Source: an uncultured Porticoccus sp. (lineage in GTDB: Bacteria > Pseudomonadota > Gammaproteobacteria > Pseudomonadales > Porticoccaceae). From it: a DNA stretch of 6,218 nt. The notes below the pieces were generated by a model. It was not told the DNA's origin. It saw nothing but the letters and a program-made list of their open reading frames with translations, and did not search any database. The stretch is from assembly GCA_950063125.1 (NCBI GenBank), contig CATLZI010000124.1:1-6218 (forward strand), in the 5' to 3' direction. Shown here in pieces: positions 1 to 5,278 of this stretch. Within the stretch, counting starts at the first letter, position 1. Each line of letters starts with the position of its first letter. Both the position numbers and the translations under genes were made by a program.

Positions 1-243
1 CAAAACCGCCCCCATGCCTGCCGAAGTGGCCAGGGTTATCATGGGACTGACGCCACTGACGTAAAATGCAATCAGCAGTGGCAGGCAGCCCCACAACAAA
101 ATCAGAGAACCCTCTGCAAGCCCTTTACTCAGAGTAACAAGGCTAACCGTAGCGGGACTGAGCAGTGGCAGCAGGCTGCCAAAAAAGGCCACCACTGACG
201 CCTGTATCCGTCCGCGCATGATGTACTGAGCCAGTGCCCGCAT
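1..243 (-). CDS. DUF2232-like integral membrane protein, N-terminal part (runs off the window)
   Basis: The open frame starts at the ATG at 243-241 and runs 81 codons without a stop to base 1, so the C-terminal part is missing. The product begins MRALAQYIMRGRIQA, a short basic N-terminus. Two hydrophobic stretches follow (about residues 16-42 and 50-67), and a third begins near the edge, which indicates a polytopic inner-membrane protein. From general knowledge, gammaproteobacteria such as Pseudomonas carry a DUF2232-type membrane protein of unknown function between rpsR and rplI with this kind of N-terminus. It starts 16 bases after the rpsR stop. No convincing Shine-Dalgarno is visible, so translation may be coupled to rpsR. 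The second ATG, eight codons in, has no better ribosome binding site, so I keep the first. The family call rests on N-terminal resemblance and synteny; the function is unknown. Confidence 0.75.
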   Translation of the reverse strand, partial: MRALAQYIMRGRIQASVVAFFGSLLPLLSPATVSLVTLSKGLAEGSLILLWGCLPLLIAFYVSGVSPMITLATSAGMGAVL

Positions 244-259
244 CAGCTGGTGCTACGGA

Positions 260-487
260 TTACTGGTGGCTGTCCGTATAAGGCAGCAATGCCAGTAAGC
301 GCGCGCGCTTGATGGCAGTGGACAGCTGACGCTGGTACTTGGCCTTGGTGCCAGTAATACGGCTTGGCACAATTTTTCCAGTTTCAGAGACATACTGCTT
401 CAGTGTTTCCAGATCTTTATAATCGATTTCCGGAGCACCTTCGGCACTGAAACGGCAGAATTTACGACGACGATTGAAACGAGCCAT
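260..487 (-). CDS. rpsR: 30S ribosomal protein bS18
   Basis: This 75-aa protein has the usual bS18 length and signature: a basic N-terminus ([13 protein letters not shown]), then [18 protein letters not shown], then [13 protein letters not shown], and the C-terminal [12 protein letters not shown]. bS18 binds 16S rRNA as a heterodimer with bS6 in the platform of the small subunit. The gene follows rpsF with only one base between the rpsF stop (489-491) and this ATG. Its Shine-Dalgarno AGGAG lies inside the last rpsF codons, seven bases from the start, so the two partners should be translationally coupled. The frame is intact and nothing is unusual in the protein. Identification is very secure. 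Confidence 0.98.
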   Translation of the reverse strand: MARFNRRRKFCRFSAEGAPEIDYKDLETLKQYVSETGKIVPSRITGTKAKYQRQLSTAIKRARLLALLPYTDSHQ

Positions 488-488
488 C

Positions 489-989
489 TTACTTCTCCTC
501 TTCCACTACTTCTTCTGACGGCGCATCGGCTGCATCATCGGCAGAAGACGTGTCATCATCGTTGTCTGAATTATCAGCGGATGGGGCACGTTGTCCCTCA
601 CCAGTACGCTGACTGTCAGATGCCGCTTCTTCAGTCCGGGTATCGCGACGGTCGCTGCGATGATCTGACTTCTCCGCTTTCATGATCGGCGAGTCACCCG
701 TCACGGCTTCATCGCAGCTGAAGATTGCGCTGCGGATAACAGCATCGTTGTAGCGGAATGCAGAGCTCAGCTCATCCAGAACATCCTGACCACATTCAAT
801 ATTCATCAGGACATAGTGAGCTTTGTGGATCTTGTTGATTGGATAGGCCAGTTGGCGGCGGCCCCAGTCCTCGAGTCGATGTACCGTTCCGTTGCCGGCG
901 GCAATGGTGCTGTTGTAACGCTCGATCATCCCGGGAACCTGCTCGCTCTGGTCCGGGTGAACCATAAATACGATTTCGTAGTGACGCAT
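489..989 (-). CDS. rpsF: 30S ribosomal protein bS6 with long acidic C-terminal tail
   Basis: Residues 1-100 are a standard bS6 core: [19 protein letters not shown] at the start, the [16 protein letters not shown] segment, YVLMNIE, and the [13 protein letters not shown] strand and helix. bS6 pairs with bS18 on the 16S rRNA platform. The product is 166 aa, longer than the roughly 130-135 aa of E. coli bS6. The extra length is a low-complexity tail from about residue 101. It is first basic and mixed (110-118), then strongly acidic (139-166, with 13 Asp or Glu of 28). The E. coli tail ends in glutamates and is extended by RimK. Here the last residue is Lys after EEE, so whether RimK could act is unclear. 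The start has AGGGAGA at 994-1000 upstream. The gene opens the rpsF-rpsR unit, with its own promoter at 1070-1098 and a structured leader. Confidence 0.98.
   Translation of the reverse strand: MRHYEIVFMVHPDQSEQVPGMIERYNSTIAAGNGTVHRLEDWGRRQLAYPINKIHKAHYVLMNIECGQDVLDELSSAFRYNDAVIRSAIFSCDEAVTGDSPIMKAEKSDHRSDRRDTRTEEAASDSQRTGEGQRAPSADNSDNDDDTSSADDAADAPSEEVVEEEK
495..499 (-). promoter_or_regulatory. rpsR Shine-Dalgarno embedded in the rpsF stop region
   Basis: On the minus strand AGGAG lies seven bases before the rpsR ATG. It is formed by the rpsF codons for the terminal Glu-Glu-Lys (GAG GAG AAG). The same bases therefore encode the acidic end of bS6 and recruit ribosomes for bS18. Confidence 0.8.
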
Positions 990-1010
990 TGTCTCTCCCT
1001 ACGGGTTATA

Positions 1011-1034
1011 GCTGCCCACCCAGTGCGGTGCAGC
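1011..1034 (-). promoter_or_regulatory. Candidate S6:S18 complex-binding leader hairpin of rpsF-rpsR
   Basis: In the rpsF 5' leader, the minus strand reads GCTGC, then A, CCG, CAC, TGG, GTG, G, then GCAGC. This can fold as a five-pair outer stem (GCUGC/GCAGC), an asymmetric bulge containing CCG, and a small CAC/GUG hairpin. The published S6:S18 autoregulatory motif is described as a CCG presented in a bulge between a stem and a hairpin, mimicking the 16S rRNA binding site. Position (about 20-45 bases before the ATG), the downstream operon and the bulged CCG all fit. An alternative inner pairing, ACC with GGU, would sequester the CCG. The match is by eye. Confidence 0.6.
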
Positions 1035-1042
1035 AAGGAGTA

Positions 1043-1061
1043 TTGGCCCGATACAGACCAA
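1043..1061 (-). other. Hairpin at the start of the rpsF leader
   Basis: The minus strand reads TTGGTC, a seven-base loop, then GGCCAA, giving six pairs with one G-U. It lies just downstream of the inferred transcription start near 1063 and upstream of the CCG hairpin. It has no T-tract, so it is not a terminator. It could protect the 5' end of the mRNA or compete with the regulatory fold. Confidence 0.4.
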
Positions 1062-1069
1062 GGGCGGGC

Positions 1070-1098
1070 ATTCTACGGGTATGCCACCGCTATTTCAA
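1070..1098 (-). promoter_or_regulatory. Sigma70-type promoter of rpsF-rpsR
   Basis: On the minus strand a -35 TTGAAA (1098-1093) is followed after 17 bases by a -10 TAGAAT (1075-1070). Transcription would start near 1063, giving a leader of about 75 bases that contains both hairpins. The spacing is optimal and five of six bases match in each box. It diverges from the DUF3012 gene promoter, with 24 bases between the two -35 boxes. Confidence 0.7.
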
Positions 1099-1122
1099 GC
1101 GACATTTCAGGGAGTTACAGGG

Positions 1123-1151
1123 TTGGAACTGTCCATTTTAGCCGTTATGAT
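1123..1151 (+). promoter_or_regulatory. Sigma70-type promoter of the DUF3012 lipoprotein gene
   Basis: TTGGAA (1123-1128), a 17-base spacer, and TATGAT (1146-1151) make a good sigma70 match. The start would be near 1158, about 30 bases before the ATG at 1188. It is divergent from the rpsF promoter. Confidence 0.65.
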
Positions 1152-1187
1152 TGACCGCTCACCTTCCCCATTTACCGAGGAAAAAAC

Positions 1188-1352
1188 ATGAAAACGATAG
1201 GCCTGTTAGCCATTATACTGTTTGCACTGTCCAGTGTTGGTTGCACCAAGGTGGGCAGTGAGGCCTGGTGTGCCAAAATGAAAGATACGCCCAAAGGTGA
1301 CTGGACGGCCAACGAAGCCGCCGACTTCGCAAAACACTGTATTATCAAATAA
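1188..1352 (+). CDS. DUF3012-like mini-lipoprotein (54 aa)
   Basis: The ATG at 1188 is preceded by GAGG (1177-1180) at a good distance and opens a 54-codon frame ending in TAA. Residues 1-18 are a signal sequence: MKT, a hydrophobic stretch GLLAIILFAL, then SSVG before Cys19, a probable lipidation site. The lipobox has Ser at -3, where Leu is usual. The residue after Cys is Thr, with no inner-membrane retention signal, so outer-membrane anchoring is likely. The mature part is about 36 residues and contains VGSEAWCAKMKDTPKGDW, then TANEAADFAKHC. I recognise this as the DUF3012 pattern, with conserved Trp residues and two further cysteines (28 and 51) that could form a disulfide. The function of the family is unknown. 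The gene has its own promoter and lies convergent to rlmB and divergent from rpsF, inside an otherwise conserved neighbourhood. Confidence 0.88.
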   Translation: MKTIGLLAIILFALSSVGCTKVGSEAWCAKMKDTPKGDWTANEAADFAKHCIIK

Positions 1353-1353
1353 A

Positions 1354-1407
1354 TACAGGGGCCGTCAGGCAGTGCTGGCAAGGTGTCATCGGCGTTGCCT
1401 GACGGCC
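1354..1407 (-). terminator. Inverted repeat overlapping the rlmB stop, likely terminator of rnr-rlmB
   Basis: A perfect 12-base inverted repeat has arms at 1396-1407 and 1360-1371 (GGCCGTCAGGCA and its complement) with a 24-base loop. On the minus strand it is followed by CCTGTATTTATT, a weak T-rich tail, so termination of rlmB transcription is the better reading. On the plus strand the repeat also lies just after the DUF3012 gene stop, but no T-run follows it. One arm codes for the last rlmB residues (EAVRQ). The long loop and interrupted tail limit confidence in strong intrinsic termination. Confidence 0.55.
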
Positions 1408-2150
1408 TCAAACAGGCAAATGCCCGTCGCAACGGACACATTCAGACTGCTGACCACACCCGCCATGGGCAGTTTTACCAACAGGTCGCAATATTCCCGG
1501 GTCAGTCGTCGCAGGCCTTTTTCCTCGGCACCCATGACCAACGCGACAGGCCCTTTCAGGTCAGTATTGTAAACCAGCTGTTCGGCTTCTCCCGCCGCAC
1601 CGATAATCCACAATCCCCTCGCCTGCAACTTCCTCAGCGTCCGTGCCAGATTGGTCACTACCACCAGTGGCACGTTTTCAACGGCACCGCAGGCGACTTT
1701 TTGCACGACCGGAGTGAGGCCCACCGAGTTGTCCTTTGGCACGATCACGGCCTGAACCCCAGCGGCATCAGCAGAGCGGAGACAGGCACCCAGATTGTGC
1801 GGATCGGTGATACCGTCCAGAACCAGTAAAAAAGGCGTTTCCTCTGACCGGTCAAGTAACTCATAGAGGAAATGCTCATCCTGCACTTCAGCATCGTCAC
1901 AGAGTGCTGCAACACCCTGATGCGAGCCATCTGCCAGGTCATCCAGGTCCGAGCGCATCACCCGCTCCACACTGAGTCCCTGGCGCTCGGCCATGGCCAG
2001 TATTTTTTGCAGGCGCTGGTCTTCGCGGCCACGCAACACTTTTAACAGCCGCACCTTGTTGGCAGAGGTTTTCAACACGGCCTGGACCGCATGTAATCCG
2101 AAAATCCACTGACCCTGCCCCTTGGCATGGTCCGTCAGCTTATCTGTCAT
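1386..2150 (-). CDS. rlmB: 23S rRNA (guanosine(2251)-2'-O)-methyltransferase RlmB
   Basis: This 254-aa SPOUT-class methyltransferase transfers a methyl group from S-adenosylmethionine to the 2'-O of G2251 in the 23S P-loop. The N-terminal substrate-binding domain (about 14-90) starts WIFGLHAVQAVL and contains SHQGV at 76-80. The three SPOUT motifs are present: motif 1 at 112-131 (DGITDPHNLGACLRSADAAG, with the conserved Asn119 and Arg125), motif 2 at 204-212 (LVMGAEEKG), and motif 3 at 227-243 (LPMAGVVSSLNVSVATG). Motif 2 has Glu where Gly is common (GAEGxG), and motif 3 has Val where Ser is common (AGSVSSLN). Both look like mild variants. Length matches the family. The gene starts 33 bases after rnr, with only a weak ribosome binding site (GATGAG), so coupling to rnr is plausible. 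SPOUT relatives such as TrmH are excluded by full-length similarity and synteny. Confidence 0.96.
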   Translation of the reverse strand: MTDKLTDHAKGQGQWIFGLHAVQAVLKTSANKVRLLKVLRGREDQRLQKILAMAERQGLSVERVMRSDLDDLADGSHQGVAALCDDAEVQDEHFLYELLDRSEETPFLLVLDGITDPHNLGACLRSADAAGVQAVIVPKDNSVGLTPVVQKVACGAVENVPLVVVTNLARTLRKLQARGLWIIGAAGEAEQLVYNTDLKGPVALVMGAEEKGLRRLTREYCDLLVKLPMAGVVSSLNVSVATGICLFEAVRQRR

Positions 2151-2183
2151 GATCAGTACTCATCAGAGGCTACACAAGCTGCA

Positions 2184-4601
2184 TCAGCGTTTTGCAACCG
2201 GCGGTTTGCGTCGCCGGGGTTTCTGCTGGTTACCGGCTTTATCCGTTTTTGCAGCGGACTTGTCCGACCTGGGTTTCCCGGTTTTTCCGCGCTTTCTTGC
2301 GGACTGTTCGTGTTCTGCTGCCAGCGCTGCAGCTTTAGGGCCTGCGGATGTCGCTTTCCTGCCTTTTTTACCTTCTTCCACCAGATCAAAATCGATCTTG
2401 CGTTCATCCAGTGCCACCCGACTGACCCTGACCCGCAATTTGTCACCCAGCCGGAACACCCGCTTGGTTCGCTCACCCACCAAACGGTGGTGGGCGGCTT
2501 CGTGGTAGTAGTAATCCTTTGGCAACCCGGTGATATGAACAAGGCCTTCAATAAACAGCTCGGTCAGCTGTACAAACAAACCGAAACCGGTTACCGAAAC
2601 CACAACGCCTTCGTATTCATCACCGACCCTGGACAACAGGTATTCGCACTTCAGCCAATTCACCACATCACGGGTCGCTTCATCGGCGCGGCGCTCCGTC
2701 ATGGAGCAGTGTTCACCGCTGTTGATCATCCACTGCTCATCATAAGGATAAATCGACGCAGCACTCAGGATAGGAGCCCCTTCCACTTGCCTGGTGTGGC
2801 TCACTTTCCCTTTTTTGCGAATGAGATAACGAAGCGCCCGATGGACCAGCAGGTCGGGATAGCGCCGGATTGGGGAGGTAAAGTGGGCATAGGCCGAATA
2901 ATTCAAACCGAAGTGACCGTCATTCTCGGGGTCATAAACGGCCTGGTTCATGGTGCGCAGAATCACGGTCTGAATCACGCCGGCATCGGGACGACCGGCA
3001 ATTTTTAACAATACCTGCTGGAAATCCTTCGGCGACGGCTCGTCACCACCGGGTAGACCGAGGCCAATCTCACCCAGAAATTCACGCAGGTTGGCCAGCT
3101 TCTCCTGCCGGGGCCGCTGGTGTACCCGATAGAGCGCCGGCAGCTTGCTCTTCTCCAGCAGTGTCGCCGTGCAGACGTTGGCACAGAGCATACACTCCTC
3201 GATCAGCCGGTGTGCCTCGGTGCGCTCAGAGGGGATGATCTGCTGAATTTTGCGCTCGGCATCAAACAGAATGCGGGTTTCCTGACTATCAAAGTCGATG
3301 GCGCCACGGATCTCCCGACGACCCAACAGAGCGAGAAACAGGTCATAGAGGTGGTCAACGTGCTCCACCACTGCGTTAAACTGCTTGCGAATGCCGCTAT
3401 TGCGGTCTCCGTGCTGGGCAATCATGGCGGCCACCTGGGTGTAAGTCAGGCGACTGTGGGAATAAATAACCCCCTCGTAGAACTGGAATTTAGTGATCTG
3501 ACCGTCGGCATCCATGGTCATTTCACAAACCATGGTGAGTCGATCCACCTGGGGATTCAGTGAACAGAGGCCGTTGGAAAGCTTTTCCGGTAACATCGGT
3601 ACCACATGCTGGGGAAAATACACGGAATTGCCCCGCAAGTAGGCCTCCTCGTCCAGCGGGCTGCCCACAGCCACATAATGTGAGACATCGGCAATCGCCA
3701 CATAGAGCCGCCAGCCACCGCGACTGAGCGGTTCGCAGTACACGGCATCATCAAAGTCCCTGGCATCCTCGCCGTCGATCGTGACAAAGGGCAGGTGGCG
3801 CAAATCCACCCGGAACTGTTTGTCCTCTTCCCGGACCTCAGCCGGGATGGCCTCGGCCTGATCGATCACCGCTTGCGGCCATTGATTGGGAATACCGTAA
3901 TTATGAATGGAAATATCAATCTCCATCCCGGGCGCCAGATGCTCACCCAGCACCTGAATGACCCGCCCGGCGGGCAGATTGTGGCGGCTCGGATGGGTCG
4001 TGATTTCCACCACCACAATCTGGCCTGGCTCAATATCGCTGCGCTGGTCAGGGGGAATCATGATGTCTTGGGAGACACGGGGGTTGTCCGGGCGAACAAA
4101 ATGGATGCCGCTCTCCACAAAATAACGACCCACCAACGTAGTAGTGCGGTGCTCTACCACCTCGACGATGGACCCTTCCGAGCGGCCCCGGCGATCCACC
4201 CCGGCCACCCGCACCAGCACTTCATCGCCGTCCATGACACGGCGCATCTGGCGGCTCGAGAGAAACAGATCGTCACCGCCCTCGGCGGGTTTAACAAAGC
4301 CGAATCCCTCCGGATGACCAATGACCCGACCCTTGATCAGATTCATCTTGTTCAACGGGCCATAGGCGTTGCGGCGATTGCGAACGGCCTGGCCGTCCCG
4401 CTCCATGGCGATCAAGCGGCGTCGCAGCGCTTCCATGCCATCCTCATCGCTCAGGCCAAAGGCCTCGAGAAGCTCTTCATAGGTCAGGGGCCCAACACTG
4501 TTTTCGAGGAAATCGAGAATAAACTCCCGACTGGGCACCGGCTTGTCGTATTTAGCCGCTTCACGGTCGGCAAAGGGATCTTTGTTCACAGTTTTTTTCA
4601 T
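2184..4601 (-). CDS. rnr: Ribonuclease R (3'-5' exoribonuclease)
   Basis: The 805-aa product degrades structured RNA processively from the 3' end, including mRNA, defective rRNA and trans-translation targets. The expected RNase R domains occur in order: an N-terminal winged-helix domain (about 25-85), two cold-shock-like OB folds (about 88-225), the RNB catalytic domain (about 263-592), an S1 domain (about 659-741), and a Lys/Arg-rich tail (744-805). The metal-binding site is intact in TIDGEDARDFDDAVY, with Asp276, Asp282, Asp284 and Asp285 (four residues on from the E. coli numbering). Other RNB signatures are YFPQHVVPMLPEKLSNGLCS (329-347), YRVHQRP and the HFTSPIRRYPDLLVHR segment. The basic tail and the helix-turn-helix domain separate it from RNase II. 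Length is close to E. coli RNase R (about 813 aa). The ATG has GGAA nine bases upstream. It is the first gene of the rnr-rlmB unit. Confidence 0.97.
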   Translation of the reverse strand: MKKTVNKDPFADREAAKYDKPVPSREFILDFLENSVGPLTYEELLEAFGLSDEDGMEALRRRLIAMERDGQAVRNRRNAYGPLNKMNLIKGRVIGHPEGFGFVKPAEGGDDLFLSSRQMRRVMDGDEVLVRVAGVDRRGRSEGSIVEVVEHRTTTLVGRYFVESGIHFVRPDNPRVSQDIMIPPDQRSDIEPGQIVVVEITTHPSRHNLPAGRVIQVLGEHLAPGMEIDISIHNYGIPNQWPQAVIDQAEAIPAEVREEDKQFRVDLRHLPFVTIDGEDARDFDDAVYCEPLSRGGWRLYVAIADVSHYVAVGSPLDEEAYLRGNSVYFPQHVVPMLPEKLSNGLCSLNPQVDRLTMVCEMTMDADGQITKFQFYEGVIYSHSRLTYTQVAAMIAQHGDRNSGIRKQFNAVVEHVDHLYDLFLALLGRREIRGAIDFDSQETRILFDAERKIQQIIPSERTEAHRLIEECMLCANVCTATLLEKSKLPALYRVHQRPRQEKLANLREFLGEIGLGLPGGDEPSPKDFQQVLLKIAGRPDAGVIQTVILRTMNQAVYDPENDGHFGLNYSAYAHFTSPIRRYPDLLVHRALRYLIRKKGKVSHTRQVEGAPILSAASIYPYDEQWMINSGEHCSMTERRADEATRDVVNWLKCEYLLSRVGDEYEGVVVSVTGFGLFVQLTELFIEGLVHITGLPKDYYYHEAAHHRLVGERTKRVFRLGDKLRVRVSRVALDERKIDFDLVEEGKKGRKATSAGPKAAALAAEHEQSARKRGKTGKPRSDKSAAKTDKAGNQQKPRRRKPPVAKR

Positions 4602-4655
4602 TGGTATTCCAAACGTAAGAAATGCACCACCGACGCCACAGAGGAAATCGGCTAA

Positions 4656-4685
4656 AGTATATAAATATCAGAACATACTTGTCCG
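4656..4685 (-). promoter_or_regulatory. Probable promoter of rnr
   Basis: On the minus strand CGGACA (4685-4680, four of six to consensus), an 18-base spacer and TATACT (4661-4656, five of six) give a plausible sigma70 promoter. Transcription would start near 4649, a leader of about 48 bases before the rnr ATG. The long spacer and weak -35 box make it moderate. Confidence 0.45.
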
Positions 4686-4790
4686 GAACTCTCCACGGCT
4701 TTTTTTCAGCAACCGGCTTTAACTGCGGGCTCGGGGCTAAATCAGAACAATCATTACTGTCTTTTAAATGCATTTTTTTACAGCACATAA

Positions 4791-4819
4791 TTGACAACAG
4801 TGAATACCGTCTCTATAGT
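4791..4819 (+). promoter_or_regulatory. Strong stable-RNA promoter of tRNA-Leu
   Basis: TTGACA (4791-4796, perfect) and TATAGT (4814-4819, five of six) are 17 bases apart. An A/T-rich stretch lies upstream (around 4762-4790), where an UP element would sit. A G/C-rich discriminator (CGCACCGC) follows the -10 box. That combination is typical of growth-rate and stringently controlled rRNA and tRNA promoters. The start would be near 4826, about 32 bases before the mature tRNA. Confidence 0.85.
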
Positions 4820-4857
4820 CTCGCACCGCTGGTGAAGTAGCTTCTGCTTCCCATCAT

Positions 4858-4944
4858 GCCCAGGTGGCGGAACTGGTAGACGCGCTAGCTTCAGGTGCTA
4901 GTGACCGCAAGGTCGTGGAGGTTCAAGTCCTCTCCTGGGCACCA
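4858..4944 (+). tRNA. tRNA-Leu, anticodon CAG, CCA encoded
   Basis: This 87-base class II tRNA closely resembles E. coli leucine tRNA(CAG). The acceptor stem pairs GCCCAGG with CCTGGGC (4934-4940), followed by discriminator A and encoded CCA (4942-4944). The D arm holds TGGCGGAACTGGTAGACGC. The anticodon stem CTAGC/GCTAG is a perfect five pairs, with loop TTCAGGT and anticodon CAG at 4892-4894, reading CUG codons. The long variable arm has a GACC/GGTC stem with a GCAA loop, as expected for tRNA-Leu. The T arm has loop TTCAAGT. It diverges from rnr and is a single-gene transcription unit with its own promoter and terminator. Confidence 0.98.
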
Positions 4945-4970
4945 TTTTAAAAAGGTTGAATGACCGCGAG

Positions 4971-5013
4971 AAACCATTTAAGAACTTGATTCTTAAATGG
5001 TTTTTTTGTTTTT
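4971..5013 (+). terminator. Intrinsic terminator of tRNA-Leu
   Basis: A perfect 14-base-pair stem (arm AAACCATTTAAGAA at 4971-4984, complement at 4990-5003) with a five-base loop CTTGA is followed by a T-run broken by a single G, through 5013. The stem is A/T-rich but long. There is no T-run on the minus-strand side, so it works in the plus direction, ending transcription about 65 bases after the tRNA. Confidence 0.9.
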
Positions 5014-5056
5014 AGTCGCTCAAACTATCCCTTCAACCCCCTCGACTTCCATACGC

Positions 5057-5084
5057 TTGATAATAAATATTGCAAAGCTATAAT
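5057..5084 (+). promoter_or_regulatory. Sigma70-type promoter upstream of the Rnk-like gene
   Basis: TTGATA (5057-5062) and a perfect TATAAT (5079-5084) are separated by 16 bases. The start would be near 5091. The next gene on this strand begins at 5279, so either the leader is about 190 bases or a short RNA is made here. Confidence 0.6.
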
Positions 5085-5174
5085 CGAGTTGATTGCGCAG
5101 ACTGCTTTTAACAGGAAGCTGTGAAAAAAATGCATTTTTCTCCTAGAACACACCACGTAGCCTTTCCCTCCTAA

Positions 5175-5202
5175 CCGAGCGTGATTGATTAGTCGCGCTC
5201 GG
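5175..5202 (+). other. Stable leader hairpin without T-tract
   Basis: CCGAGCGTGA (5175-5184) pairs with TCGCGCTCGG (5193-5202), giving ten pairs with one G-U, around an eight-base loop. No T-run follows on either strand (CCCCC on plus, TTAGGAGG on minus), so it is not a standard intrinsic terminator. It lies in the presumed leader of the Rnk-like gene and may affect RNA stability or be a protein-binding site. Confidence 0.6.
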
Positions 5203-5278
5203 CCCCCTGTTCTATCCAAAAATCTAACCGTTATGCCCTGGTCAAAAACCCAGAGCACCTAAGCTATTGGTGTGCAAA

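Larger units (their letters stand above)
5014..5278. other. Intergenic region: promoter plus long structured leader
   Basis: No convincing gene lies here. On the plus strand there is a good promoter (5057-5084), a 14-base palindrome AAAAATGCATTTTT (5126-5139), and a strong hairpin (5175-5202). Together they form a leader of nearly 190 bases before the Rnk-like gene. On the minus strand a 36-codon frame (5135-5025) follows an AGGAG but is unsupported. No match to a known riboswitch was recognised. Confidence 0.5.

Noticed and set aside
999..1080. CTACGGGT repeated at 999-1006 and 1073-1080 in the rpsF upstream region
   Set aside because: Eight bases only; one copy overlaps the -10 box and the other the leader. 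No symmetry or third copy suggests an operator.
816..1154. Plus-strand frame of 112 codons across the rpsF start and promoter
   Set aside because: It overlaps the bS6 coding sequence antisense and both divergent promoters, and shows no family resemblance.
1172..1441. Minus-strand frame opposite the DUF3012 gene
   Set aside because: It overlaps the well-supported lipoprotein gene and the rlmB end and has no start signal or domain.
2127..4655. Long plus-strand frames opposite rnr (2127-3008, 3795-4655)
   Set aside because: They are antisense shadows of the clearly coding rnr frame, have no recognisable domains or ribosome binding sites, and arise from its codon bias.
4561..4840. Short frames between rnr and tRNA-Leu on both strands
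   Set aside because: They cover the rnr and tRNA promoters, lack ribosome binding sites and have no recognisable domains.
4766..5139. AAATGCATTTTT repeated at 4766-4777 and 5128-5139, flanking the tRNA unit
   Set aside because: About one 12-base repeat is expected by chance in a window of this size, more in A/T-rich DNA; no longer homology or mobile-element sign surrounds the copies.
5175..5202. Hairpin considered as a terminator
   Set aside because: There is no T-run after it on either strand, so it is listed as a leader hairpin only.
5267..5278. TTG or GTG start for the Rnk-like protein
   Set aside because: Neither has a better ribosome binding site than ATG 5279, and the extra residues (VCK) match nothing in the family.
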